39,558 nucleotides of DNA from Bacillota bacterium. GTDB lineage: Bacteria > Bacillota > Negativicutes > Sporomusales > Sporomusaceae. The position numbers were made by a program, and so were the translations under genes. Positions 17,655 to 25,946 of this stretch are shown in pieces. Positions within the stretch are counted from its first letter, which is position 1, and every line of letters begins with the position of its first letter. Where the stretch lies: NCBI GenBank assembly GCA_023443285.1, contig JAEZVB010000049.1, positions 1 through 39,558 of the forward strand. The letters run 5' to 3'. The notes beneath the pieces were generated by a model. That model saw only the letters and a list, made by a program, of their open reading frames with translations. It searched no databases and was not told the DNA's origin.

Positions 17655-18524
17655 GTGTTAACTGTAGGGCTATTTCCTAACACGAAAAAGCATAGTATCA
17701 GTACTGTACTTGCTTGGATTGTACAGTACTTTAAAGAACGTAATGTAAGAGTAGTATTACCTGAAGATGCGGCACTGGAACTTCAGTGTACAAACCTAGC
17801 TGAAGAGCTAGATTGCATGAAGAACAATATTACATTTGGTATTACCTTAGGCGGCGATGGAACACTCCTTAATACTGCCAGAGAAATTGCTCCCTTTGGG
17901 ATTCCTGTTTGTGGAATTAATATGGGTAATCTCGGATTTTTGACTGAGATTGAACTACCGGATTTGAGTACAGCCTTAGACCGACTTGTTAAGGGAGATT
18001 ACTATATCGAAGAACGCCTTATGTTAGACGCTATTGTTATCCGTAATGGCAACCCTATCTATATTTCTCCAGCCCTCAACGATGTAGTTGTCGCCAAAGG
18101 CGGGCTTTCCCGCATGATAAAACTGAAATTATTCATTGACGAGGAACTTACTGCCGAATATCCTGCAGATGGACTAATTATTGCTACATCCACTGGCTCG
18201 ACCGGTTATTCTTTATCCTCGGGCGGACCTATCATTAACCCCCAGTTAAAAGTAATTGTTATAACTCCAATATGTCCGCATACACTGCATTCTCGCCCCT
18301 TGGTAATTTCCGATCAAGAGGAAATTAAAGTTAAAATGCAGGCTACTCACGATGATATTGTGCTTACGGTAGATGGCCAGACCATTTATAATTTGTTGCC
18401 TGATGATATCGTAGTTATCCGGCGTTCACCTTTTCGCGCACGATTTATTAAATTTACCGGTAAAAGCTACTATGAAACGCTACGAACTAAACTACGGCGA
18501 GGCGATCGGGATGGCAGTTGTTAA
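17655..18524 (+). CDS. nadK: NAD kinase
   Basis: A 289-residue enzyme phosphorylating NAD to NADP. The motifs GGDGTLLN (near residue 69), NMGNLGFLTE and the segment ATSTGSTGYSLSSGGPII are characteristic. GTG 17655 is the start, with the site GACGGAGGAAC just upstream. The last 14 bases overlap the start chosen for the next gene. Confidence 0.95.
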   Translation: MLTVGLFPNTKKHSISTVLAWIVQYFKERNVRVVLPEDAALELQCTNLAEELDCMKNNITFGITLGGDGTLLNTAREIAPFGIPVCGINMGNLGFLTEIELPDLSTALDRLVKGDYYIEERLMLDAIVIRNGNPIYISPALNDVVVAKGGLSRMIKLKLFIDEELTAEYPADGLIIATSTGSTGYSLSSGGPIINPQLKVIVITPICPHTLHSRPLVISDQEEIKVKMQATHDDIVLTVDGQTIYNLLPDDIVVIRRSPFRARFIKFTGKSYYETLRTKLRRGDRDGSC

Positions 18525-19077
18525 TGCTGTTCAAATGGCTCACAATTTTATAATGCCCCGGTTACAAGCGGCTAGTCTTGTAATTGATGCCACTGCCGGA
18601 AATGGTAATGATACGTTATTTTTGGCTAAAAACAGTTCCGCCTCCACTGCCGTTTGGGCTTTTGACATCCAACCGCAGGCTATTGCCAAAACAGAGCTAT
18701 TGTTGCAAAACCATGGATTTATTCATAAGGTTCGAATTATGTTAGACGATCACGCCAATATCGCTAATTATATTAATCAGCCAGTAGATATTGTGATGTT
18801 TAACCTTGGCTATTTGCCAGGTGGAGATCATACAGTAAGTACTTGTCCAACTTCTACGTTACAAGCCCTAAACCAAACTTTGCAACTACTTACTGTTGGC
18901 GGCTTAATAACTATCACTGCTTACCCCGGCTTTGATCACGGTAAACGGGAATGCCAAGCAGTGCACCAGTACCTAACAACCTTGAGCCAACAAACATTCA
19001 CTGTTGCGTCTTGGACAATGGTAAATCAGATTAACAGTCCGCCTGTGCTGTATGTAATAGAAAAAAGAAGGATGTGA
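18511..19077 (+). CDS. YtqB-like class I SAM-dependent methyltransferase
   Basis: A 188-residue putative rRNA methylase. The SAM motif is DATAGNGNDTLFLA, followed by VDIVMFNLGYLPGGDH, the family pattern seen in Bacillus YtqB. The frame is open from ATG 18472, but ATG 18511 is preferred: it has GGCGAGG eight or so bases upstream, and its N-terminus fits the family length. It ends four bases into argR. Substrate not shown. Confidence 0.85.
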   Translation: MAVVNAVQMAHNFIMPRLQAASLVIDATAGNGNDTLFLAKNSSASTAVWAFDIQPQAIAKTELLLQNHGFIHKVRIMLDDHANIANYINQPVDIVMFNLGYLPGGDHTVSTCPTSTLQALNQTLQLLTVGGLITITAYPGFDHGKRECQAVHQYLTTLSQQTFTVASWTMVNQINSPPVLYVIEKRRM

Positions 19078-19544
19078 GCAGCCTGAAAGCTTTACGTCAC
19101 TCAAAGATTAAAGAAATTATTGAGCGCCATATCATCGAAACTCAGGAAGAATTAGCAGATGCGCTACGAAAACAAGGTATTGATATTACTCAGGCAACTG
19201 TTTCCCGGGATATTAAAGAACTTATGCTTATTAAAGTTCCTACAGGCGACGGGCGCTATCGCTATGCTTTTCCACCAGAACAAAATGTTGTGTTTTCTCA
19301 GGCTCGTTTAGAACGCACTTTTCGCGATTCTATCGTAACTATTGATTTCAGCCAAAACATTATAGTATTGCGTACTTTGCCCGGTACAGCGCAGGCCGTT
19401 GCCTATACTATCGACTATGTCAAATGGCCGGAAATTATCGGCACAGTAGCCGGTGATGATACTATCTTTATTTTAGTAAAGCCGATTGAAGCTGTTCTGC
19501 CAGTCATCGCAAAATTTCAGTCACTTATGGGTAGTGGAGTGTAG
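19074..19544 (+). CDS. argR: Arginine repressor ArgR/AhrC
   Basis: A 156-residue regulator with an N-terminal winged helix (KIKEIIERHIIETQEELADA, and ITQATVSRDIKEL) and a C-terminal hexamer and arginine-binding domain (PGTAQAVAYTID, GTVAGDDTIFIL). It represses arginine synthesis genes and activates catabolism. GTG 19074 overlaps the previous stop and follows AAGAAGGA. The place before recN is conserved in Firmicutes. Confidence 0.96.
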   Translation: MSSLKALRHSKIKEIIERHIIETQEELADALRKQGIDITQATVSRDIKELMLIKVPTGDGRYRYAFPPEQNVVFSQARLERTFRDSIVTIDFSQNIIVLRTLPGTAQAVAYTIDYVKWPEIIGTVAGDDTIFILVKPIEAVLPVIAKFQSLMGSGV

Positions 19545-19564
19545 CGTTTGAGGAGAGATATAAG

Positions 19565-21274
19565 ATGCTAAAATCGCTGGCAGTCAATAATTTTGCACTT
19601 ATTGACAGAGCCTATATCGAGTTTGTATCCGGTCTCAACATTTTGACTGGCGAAACAGGTGCTGGTAAATCTATTCTGATTGATGCCTTATCTGCCATTG
19701 TTGGCGGTAGATCTTCCACAGACTCCATTCGTTCTGGAGCCGATCACTTCCGGATAGAGGCCGTTTTTGATATAACAAATCTACATTCAATTCAAAGTAT
19801 GTTAGATGAACAAGGCATTACTCAGGAAGAAGATGGTACATTAATCCTTACCCGACGTCTGACCAAACACGGCAAGAATTCTATTCATATCAATGGTTGC
19901 CAGACAACATTAACTACTTTACGAAAAATAGGTGAAGGCCTTGTTGATATGCATGGCCAGCATGAAAACCAAGCTTTGTTAAGACCTGAGGTTCATCAGG
20001 CGCTTACTGATATATTTTCACCTGAAATCAGTCCCAAACTTGAAGAATATAGACAAGCTTATACTAAGTGGCATAAAATTAAGGCCGAGCTAACTTCACT
20101 TACACAAGACTCACGTGAGCGCCTGCAGCGCGAAGAAATGCTTTCCTGGCAGACACAAGAAATATCTGCTGCCGTTTTGACAGTAGGTGAAGAGGAAAAC
20201 CTTGAAAGCAAAATTAATGTTATGGCTAATGCTGAAAAAATAACAAGTGCCGTATCGCGTTCCTATATGCTTTTAAGCCAGGGAAATAAAGGGTTTAGCG
20301 GTGTAGTATCTTGCCTTGCTGATATTAAACGTGACCTTGAAATTGCAGTACGTTATGATACAGCTTTACAGGATCAGTTAACAGCGGTGACTGAGTCCTT
20401 ATACCAATTGGAAGAAACCATGGGGGAACTCAGAAACTACCAGGAAAATATTGATTTTAACCCGGCAAAACTAGCTAAACTAGAAGACCGGCTCGATATA
20501 ATCCATAAACTCAAAAAAAAATATGGGGCAACCGTCGCCGATATTCTTAACTATTATGAACAAGCTAAAGCTGAATTAGCAGATATCACCCATTATGATG
20601 AGCGCTTAGCTCAGCTTGAACAGGCGGAAAATCGCCAGGCAAGTGAAGTAAAAGAATTAGCTGAAGTGCTTAATAATCTACGGCAAACAGCAGGACAGGA
20701 GATGGCTCGGCAAATTTTAGCTCACTTGGCTGATCTGGGTATGCCCAAAGCCAAATTTTCGGTTGATGTCAGCAGGAGCCAGCAATATACAATTAACGGT
20801 GCAAACGACATTGTTTTTTTGTTTTCAGCAAATCTGGGAGAAGAGCCACGGTTATTACACAAAATTGTATCAGGCGGCGAACTATCACGTTTAGCACTAG
20901 CTATTAAGACAGTATGCTCAGAACACGAGGAAACGGCCACTATGGTCTTTGATGAAATAGACGCTGGCATTGGTGGACAAACAGCCCAGATAGTCGCAGA
21001 AAAAATTGCTAGAATTGCCGCTTTTGACAAACAAGTATTATGTATAACTCATCTATCGCAAATTGCGGCCATGGCTGATCACCATATTTATATTGAAAAA
21101 GTTATGGAAGAAGAACGAACATCGACCCGTGTTACTGCGCTTACTCCAGATGGCCAATTAATGGAATTAGCCAGAATGTCTTCTGGCGAAATAACAAAAC
21201 TTTCTCTGGATAATGCAGCGCAAATGGTAGAAATGGCTAAGAGAAAAAAAATAAATTGGAAAAATAAAGTGTAA
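19565..21274 (+). CDS. recN: DNA repair protein RecN
   Basis: A 569-residue SMC-like ATPase that acts early at double-strand breaks. Walker A is GETGAGKSIL (about residues 29-38), the signature is SGGELSRLALAIK and Walker B is TMVFDEIDAGIGG. A long coiled-coil region spans roughly residues 155-380. The ATG follows GAGGAGA. Its stop codon lies inside the stem of the following terminator. Confidence 0.97.
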   Translation: MLKSLAVNNFALIDRAYIEFVSGLNILTGETGAGKSILIDALSAIVGGRSSTDSIRSGADHFRIEAVFDITNLHSIQSMLDEQGITQEEDGTLILTRRLTKHGKNSIHINGCQTTLTTLRKIGEGLVDMHGQHENQALLRPEVHQALTDIFSPEISPKLEEYRQAYTKWHKIKAELTSLTQDSRERLQREEMLSWQTQEISAAVLTVGEEENLESKINVMANAEKITSAVSRSYMLLSQGNKGFSGVVSCLADIKRDLEIAVRYDTALQDQLTAVTESLYQLEETMGELRNYQENIDFNPAKLAKLEDRLDIIHKLKKKYGATVADILNYYEQAKAELADITHYDERLAQLEQAENRQASEVKELAEVLNNLRQTAGQEMARQILAHLADLGMPKAKFSVDVSRSQQYTINGANDIVFLFSANLGEEPRLLHKIVSGGELSRLALAIKTVCSEHEETATMVFDEIDAGIGGQTAQIVAEKIARIAAFDKQVLCITHLSQIAAMADHHIYIEKVMEEERTSTRVTALTPDGQLMELARMSSGEITKLSLDNAAQMVEMAKRKKINWKNKV

Positions 21275-21301
21275 GCACAAGCTTATGCTTTATTTTTTTT
21301 T
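21263..21301 (+). terminator. Intrinsic terminator overlapping the recN stop
   Basis: AATAAAG (21263-21269) pairs with CTTTATT (21288-21294), and TAAGC with GCTTA inside, separated by a TG/TG mismatch, with an ACAA loop. Nine T run from 21293. The recN stop is in the left arm. Confidence 0.88.
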
Positions 21302-21457
21302 AATGCGCTTTATTCGGATTCCAAAACAATTTATCCCAATAATGCCGGAATAATCCCCTTTTAATTCGGGAAACTCTAAATTACAAGAAAACTAAAATAA
21401 AAAAGATAGAGGGTGAGAGACAAAGTTGCAAATTTGGGAAGAATGTAATAGGGAGTG

Positions 21458-22861
21458 ATGGAAGAAAACATGACAAGATTTTATCGGTTATTCAACACAA
21501 GGCTACTTGGAGCATTGTTGATTATCAGCGCAATCTTTGCCTTTTGTCTTTCTCCCCAATTCCGGAATATTTACGGTCTTCCTATGCATATCAGAGTAAT
21601 TGAAGGAGAGACAGCTTTATTTGATGTTAATTTTCCACTTACAGTTACTATTAAACATGACAGTGACAGTATTCGTGTACAAACTCCCAGATCTTCTCCA
21701 ATCATGGCACTTTCCCAATCAGTATCACTGCAGCCGGTCAAGCTTGGGCAATCCACCATTGAGTTCAAACTATTTGGAGTCATACCACTGCGTAGTGTTC
21801 AAGTCGACGTATTACCACCTATCCGTTTGATTCCGGGCGGACATTCCATTGGAGTTGTTCTTCAATCTCAAGGTGTTATTGTTGTTGGTAACTCTCCGGT
21901 ATTGAACATGCACGGTCAGTATGTTACCCCGGCTAAAGATGCCGGTATAGCAATTGGCGACATAATCATCAGCATTAATGGCATAGCGGTGCAAAGTGAT
22001 GCCCAAGTGGCTGAGATTATTGATGAAACTGGAAAAGACAACCGTAAGATTGACATTTTGCTTAAACGTACTGACGGACAGCAATATGTCACATTATCTC
22101 CGGTTTTGTGTCAGGATACTAAACGTTATCGTATTGGGTTATTTGTACGTGATAGCGCAGCCGGAGTTGGGACATTATCCTTTTATGATCCAAACTCAAA
22201 AATATATGGAGCCTTGGGTCATATCATTACAGATAGTGATACCAACCAGCCAATAGATTGTGAGCAAGGAAAAATCGTACTGGCAACCGTATCAGGCATT
22301 CAACATGGTAAAAGAGGACATCCGGGTGAAAAAATCGGCGTTTTTATCGAAGAAGATCAACTATTAGGCAATATTAAAAAAAATACCCCATTTGGAATTT
22401 ATGGAGAGCTGAATACAAGATTACAAAATGAAAAATATGTAGAGTCCATTCCAGTTGCTTCTATGAATCAGATTCAGGTTGGACCGGCGGAGATGTTAAC
22501 AGTAGTAGATGGTCAAACAATAGATCAGTTTAGTATAGAAATTCAAAAGATAAACTTTCAAGAGGCTCCTGAAAGCAAAGGGTTAGTTATCAAAGTTACC
22601 GACCAAAGACTTATTGAAAAAACCGGGGGAATTGTACAAGGGATGAGTGGTAGTCCTATTATTCAAAATGGTAAACTAGTTGGTGCGGTTACTCATGTAT
22701 TTGTCCATGATCCAACAAGCGGTTATGGTTGTTTTTTAGACTGGATGCTAATGGAAAGTGGCATAATTCCCAAAAAAGAGCGTCAGTCTGCCAGAAAACT
22801 CTTTAGTTTATCTGGCAGATTTTTTTTAGCTTTCTTATGGGTGTACCTACACTTTTATTAA
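21458..22861 (+). CDS. spoIVB: SpoIVB serine peptidase (S55 family)
   Basis: A 467-residue forespore-secreted protease whose Bacillus counterpart triggers pro-sigma-K processing in the mother cell. An N-terminal membrane anchor (about residues 10-32) is followed by a PDZ domain (about 115-205; DAGIAIGDIIISINGIAVQ) and the S55 peptidase domain with GALGHIITD (His) and GMSGSP (serine). The C-terminal roughly 25 residues after the conserved part are encoded across a strong terminator hairpin and look non-native. GTG 21455 and ATG 21470 are alternative starts. Confidence 0.93.
   Translation: MEENMTRFYRLFNTRLLGALLIISAIFAFCLSPQFRNIYGLPMHIRVIEGETALFDVNFPLTVTIKHDSDSIRVQTPRSSPIMALSQSVSLQPVKLGQSTIEFKLFGVIPLRSVQVDVLPPIRLIPGGHSIGVVLQSQGVIVVGNSPVLNMHGQYVTPAKDAGIAIGDIIISINGIAVQSDAQVAEIIDETGKDNRKIDILLKRTDGQQYVTLSPVLCQDTKRYRIGLFVRDSAAGVGTLSFYDPNSKIYGALGHIITDSDTNQPIDCEQGKIVLATVSGIQHGKRGHPGEKIGVFIEEDQLLGNIKKNTPFGIYGELNTRLQNEKYVESIPVASMNQIQVGPAEMLTVVDGQTIDQFSIEIQKINFQEAPESKGLVIKVTDQRLIEKTGGIVQGMSGSPIIQNGKLVGAVTHVFVHDPTSGYGCFLDWMLMESGIIPKKERQSARKLFSLSGRFFLAFLWVYLHFY
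22787..22827 (+). terminator. Intrinsic terminator inside the spoIVB reading frame
   Basis: TCTGCCAGA (22787-22795) pairs with TCTGGCAGA (22811-22819). The stem continues as AAACT/AGTTT with one bulged A and a CTTT loop, and eight T follow (22820-22827). The spoIVB stop is at 22859-22861, beyond the T-tract. Confidence 0.92.
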
Positions 22862-22913
22862 GTTTGTCACAAATCGTGTTTTCTTTAGTTTATAATTAAA
22901 GAGTACGTTATTC

Positions 22914-22943
22914 TTGTCATAAACAAACTTCATCATATATAAT
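22914..22943 (+). promoter_or_regulatory. Sigma-A promoter for spo0A (Pv-like)
   Basis: TTGTCA (22914-22919), an 18-base spacer and TATAAT (22938-22943) match the vegetative consensus. It lies after the spoIVB terminator and about 125 bases before spo0A, like the vegetative promoter of Bacillus spo0A. A second TTGTCA at 22864 has a TATAAT at 22891, but the spacing of 21 bases is too long. Confidence 0.7.
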
Positions 22944-22996
22944 TAAAGTAATATTTTGAATAAATTTAAATAAACTGGTTTTTTTTTCCAAGTGAG

Positions 22997-23023
22997 GAAG
23001 GAATTGGCCTACAATTGTCGAAT
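22997..23023 (+). promoter_or_regulatory. Sigma-H promoter for spo0A (Ps-like) with 0A box
   Basis: GAAGGAATT (22997-23005), an 11-base spacer and GTCGAAT (23017-23023) match both sigma-H elements, RnAGGAWWW and RnnGAAT, without a mismatch. The box TGTCGAA (23016-23022), a perfect Spo0A site TGNCGAA, covers the -10. The layout parallels the sporulation promoter of Bacillus spo0A. Confidence 0.75.
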
Positions 23024-23067
23024 ACAATTATTATACATATAAGATGCGTTAGGAGGATGGCAAAATA

Positions 23068-23853
23068 ATGATGAGAGAATCAATTAAAGTAGCTATTGCT
23101 GATGACAACAAAGAGTTTTCGGATATCTTACAGGAATGTCTTAACCGAGAGCCTGATATTGAACTCGTTGGTGTAGCTTATAACGGGGAGCAAATATTGT
23201 CCATTATTGAAGAGAAAGCTCCAGATGTTATCGTTTTAGATATCATCATGCCTCATTTAGACGGCCTTGGCGTTTTGGAGCGACTGAATATCTCTACCAA
23301 TAAACGACCCAAAATTATTATGCTAACAGCATTTGGTCAAGAGACAATAACACAACGAGTAGTAGAATTAGGTGCTGATTATTATGTTCTAAAACCTTTT
23401 AATATGGATGTTCTTATCAATAGAATCAGGCAGCTAGCCGGTACCGGCACCACAATCCGCCCGGTCTCTGCCGCAGCTACTATTCCTGTTATCAAATCAC
23501 GCCCCATGGATGTCGAAGTTACTAATATTATTAGAGAAATCGGTATTCCTGCACATATCAAAGGTTATCAATACCTTCGCGATGCAATTATGATGATCAT
23601 ATCTGAAGTGGAGTTATTAGGAGCTGTCACCAAAGTTCTTTATCCAATGATTGCCGAGAAATATTCGACTACACCAAGCCGCGTTGAACGAGCCATTCGA
23701 CATGCCATTGAAGTTGCCTGGAACCGCGGTAATATTGAAATGATTAATAAGATTTTTGGTTACACTATCAAGCTGGATAAAGGCAAACCTACCAATTCGG
23801 AATTCATGGCCATGATTGCCGACAAACTACGCATGGAAATGCGGGCTAGCTAA
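23068..23853 (+). CDS. spo0A: Sporulation master regulator Spo0A
   Basis: A 261-residue response regulator. The receiver domain has ADDN (acidic pocket), phospho-acceptor Asp58 in VLDIIMP and the Lys of VLKPF. The C-terminal DNA-binding domain (from about residue 145) contains IGIPAHIKGYQYLRDAI and the recognition region TPSRVERAIRHAIEVAWNRG, both signature Spo0A segments. The site TAGGAGG lies eleven bases before the ATG. Two promoters precede it and a terminator follows. Confidence 0.98.
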   Translation: MMRESIKVAIADDNKEFSDILQECLNREPDIELVGVAYNGEQILSIIEEKAPDVIVLDIIMPHLDGLGVLERLNISTNKRPKIIMLTAFGQETITQRVVELGADYYVLKPFNMDVLINRIRQLAGTGTTIRPVSAAATIPVIKSRPMDVEVTNIIREIGIPAHIKGYQYLRDAIMMIISEVELLGAVTKVLYPMIAEKYSTTPSRVERAIRHAIEVAWNRGNIEMINKIFGYTIKLDKGKPTNSEFMAMIADKLRMEMRAS

Positions 23854-23862
23854 ACTTCCTCT

Positions 23863-23906
23863 ACAAACCCTCTTGACGTGGTCTTGAGGGTTTGTTTATT
23901 TTTATT
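23863..23906 (+). terminator. Intrinsic terminator after spo0A
   Basis: ACAAACCCTC (23863-23872) pairs with GAGGGTTTGT (23886-23895), with a GAC/GTC pair in the loop. A T-rich tract (TTTATTTTTATT) follows. Confidence 0.88.
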
Positions 23907-23970
23907 GCAGGATTTTTTTCCATAACAATGAATAAGATAACAATATTATCTTATTTATATGGAGGCTCAC

Positions 23971-25041
23971 ATGCAGCAGTATATGATTCTTGCTATTAAT
24001 CCGGGTTCAACTTCAACCAAAATTGCAGTATATACTAATGAAGTAATTAATTTTGAGCAGATTATTCGCCATAGCGTTACTGATCTTAAGCCTTTTGCCA
24101 AAATTTACGATCAGTATAACTACCGTTTGCATTTAGTAGAACAAGCCCTTGCCGATCACAATATCAATATTCATGACTTATCGGCTGTTGTCGGCCGTGG
24201 TGGCCCATTAAAACCATTAGCGAGCGGTACCTATGAAATCAATAATACTATGATCGAAGATTTAAAACGAGAAGTACAAACTGAACATGCTTCAAATTTG
24301 GGTGGTATCTTGGCGAGAGGCATTGCCGCTCAGGTCAATATTCCCGCATTTATTGTAGACCCGGTAAGTGTAGATGAGCTCCAACCGTTAGCTAGAATTA
24401 CCGGTTTACCAGAGATACCCCGCCGCAGCCTGTTCCATGCCCTCAATTTAAAGGCAGTAGCCCACAGGGTGGCCCAAAATTTAAATAAAAGCTATTATTC
24501 ACTTACTTTAATTCTAGTTCATCTTGGTGGTGGTATTTCTGTCGGTGTGCAACGAAACGGCATAATGATTGATGTAACCAATCCCAATGATCTAGGGCCT
24601 TTTTCACCGGAACGCGCCGGCGCTGTACCTTCCTATGGTTTAATTGAGCTGTGTTTTTCCGGCAAGTATACTCGCGATGAAATTAAGAAAAAGTTAATTG
24701 GTAATGCCGGTTTGATAGCACATCTTGGAACCAGCGATGGCCGAGAAGTGGAAAGCCGCATTGCTAATGGCGATACAAATGCTGCTCTTATTTACGAAGC
24801 CATGGCTTATCAAGTTGCCAAAGAAATTGGTGCTATGGCCACAGTAGTAAATGGTCAAATGGACGGTATCGTTCTAACTGGCGGTTTGGCTCATTCAAAA
24901 ATGCTGGTAAAACTGATTACTGACCGTGTCAATTTTATGGGTAATGTAATCGTACATCCTGGGGAGGATGAGCTCCAAGCGTTAGTTGAAGGAGCCTTAC
25001 GCGTATTGCGCGGTGAGGAGCAAGCTAAGGTATATGAATAG
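23971..25041 (+). CDS. buk: Butyrate kinase
   Basis: A 356-residue ASKHA-fold kinase that interconverts butyryl phosphate and butyrate (or branched-chain analogues) with ADP/ATP. INPGSTSTKIAVY at the start, GRGGPLKPL near residue 77 and LVHLGGGISVGV near residue 190 are typical. The frame begins at 23959, but ATG 23971 has GGAGG five bases upstream and gives the family N-terminus. No phosphotransbutyrylase gene is in the window. A P-loop protein follows after 18 bases. Confidence 0.93.
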   Translation: MQQYMILAINPGSTSTKIAVYTNEVINFEQIIRHSVTDLKPFAKIYDQYNYRLHLVEQALADHNINIHDLSAVVGRGGPLKPLASGTYEINNTMIEDLKREVQTEHASNLGGILARGIAAQVNIPAFIVDPVSVDELQPLARITGLPEIPRRSLFHALNLKAVAHRVAQNLNKSYYSLTLILVHLGGGISVGVQRNGIMIDVTNPNDLGPFSPERAGAVPSYGLIELCFSGKYTRDEIKKKLIGNAGLIAHLGTSDGREVESRIANGDTNAALIYEAMAYQVAKEIGAMATVVNGQMDGIVLTGGLAHSKMLVKLITDRVNFMGNVIVHPGEDELQALVEGALRVLRGEEQAKVYE

Positions 25042-25059
25042 AATAGGTAGGGTAAAGCT

Positions 25060-25722
25060 ATGAACGATGACCATATTACAATCTTTGTTGGCGAATTTGG
25101 CAGCGGTAAAACGGAACTAGCTATCAATTATGCCTTACAGTTAAAAGCTTCAGGTATGGATACAGCCATTGTGGATATTGATTTGGTAAAACCGTATTTC
25201 CGTACCCGGGAACATAGTGAATTATTAGAAGCAAACGGAGTTAAAGTCGTTACTCCAGACCCCCGCCTGTCCCATGTCGACTTACCAGTGTTACCTCAAA
25301 ATTTAAACCAAGTGCTAGCCCAATCCACAACAAAAGTTGTCATGGATGTTGGCGGCGGCGAATCAGCCATCGCGTTAGGACAATTCAAACGTCATTTTGA
25401 TCAATATAGCTATCAAGCCTTGTTGGTTATCAATACTAAGCGCCCATTTACGCGGGACGCTCAAGGCATCATTCAAACCCTCGAGCGTATTGAACAGGTT
25501 TCGCGCCTCAAAATAAGCGGTTTGGTCAGTAATACAAATCTTGGGTCAGACACCACTGCTGAGCTTATCTATGAGGGATTGGCCATTGTTGAAGAAGCAG
25601 CCCGACAACTATCGTTGCCTGTTACCTGGGTAGTAGTACCAGACTGGTTGAACCTTACTACCAAAGTTACACCGCCACTATTTACTTTAAAACCTTATAC
25701 AAAGTATCCCTGGATGATTTGA
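25060..25722 (+). CDS. P-loop NTPase, function unknown
   Basis: A 220-residue SIMIBI-like (MinD/CobQ-type) nucleotide-binding protein. Walker A is GEFGSGKTELA (about residues 10-20), IVDIDLVKPYFRTRE follows as a switch-like segment and VVMDVGGGESA is the Walker B region. It is probably cotranscribed with buk. No substrate is evident; a metabolic or chaperone-like role for a neighbouring enzyme is possible. A long palindrome follows the stop. Confidence 0.72.
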   Translation: MNDDHITIFVGEFGSGKTELAINYALQLKASGMDTAIVDIDLVKPYFRTREHSELLEANGVKVVTPDPRLSHVDLPVLPQNLNQVLAQSTTKVVMDVGGGESAIALGQFKRHFDQYSYQALLVINTKRPFTRDAQGIIQTLERIEQVSRLKISGLVSNTNLGSDTTAELIYEGLAIVEEAARQLSLPVTWVVVPDWLNLTTKVTPPLFTLKPYTKYPWMI

Positions 25723-25728
25723 AGCTAC

Positions 25729-25772
25729 TATAAGGATGAAAACCGTGGCCTGCCACGGTTTTCATCCTTATA
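25729..25772. terminator. 44-base perfect palindrome between convergent frames
   Basis: Two 21-base arms separated by CT form a perfect hairpin (left arm TATAAGGATGAAAACCGTGG plus C, right arm its exact complement). It lies six bases after the P-loop gene stop and before the reverse-strand micro-ORF end. No T-tract follows on either side. The position suits a two-way transcription end or RNA stabiliser. Confidence 0.65.
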
Positions 25773-25797
25773 AGCCACGATAAATAAAGGCAAATTA

Positions 25798-25923
25798 CTA
25801 CTGCCTGCTCATATTACGCAACTCATGTAATGTCTTATATTTTTTGCTCAGGCTATGTAGCACTTTCAATAAGTCCCGGATTTTTCCACTAAAATAAAAA
25901 CCGTTGTGGGCAAAGAATTGCAT
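25798..25923 (-). CDS. 41-residue micro-ORF, possible MciZ-like FtsZ inhibitor
   Basis: The only reverse-strand gene seen. The start ATG (25923-25921) has a strong AAGGAGGT site seven bases upstream, and a TAG-TAA pair ends the frame. The peptide has an aromatic N-terminal part (MQFFAHNGFYF), then SGK and a helical basic region ending LRNMSRQ. Its length, its GxxxxGK followed by an acidic-hydrophobic helix pattern and its place beside nudF recall Bacillus MciZ (40 residues, binds FtsZ in the mother cell). This rests on remembered sequence and synteny, not a search. It could be an unrelated peptide. Confidence 0.5.
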   Translation of the reverse strand: MQFFAHNGFYFSGKIRDLLKVLHSLSKKYKTLHELRNMSRQ

Positions 25924-25930
25924 GCGGACT

Positions 25931-25946
25931 ACCTCCTTATGGAGGT
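25931..25946 (-). promoter_or_regulatory. Hairpin that could hide the micro-ORF ribosome site
   Basis: On the reverse strand ACCTCC, ATAA and GGAGGT form a six-pair hairpin whose right arm is the micro-ORF Shine-Dalgarno site. If the transcript starts upstream of it, initiation could be blocked. Confidence 0.4.

Noticed and set aside
22864..22896. Second sigma-A promoter TTGTCA/TATAAT after spoIVB
   Set aside because: The 21-base spacer is too long for a working promoter.
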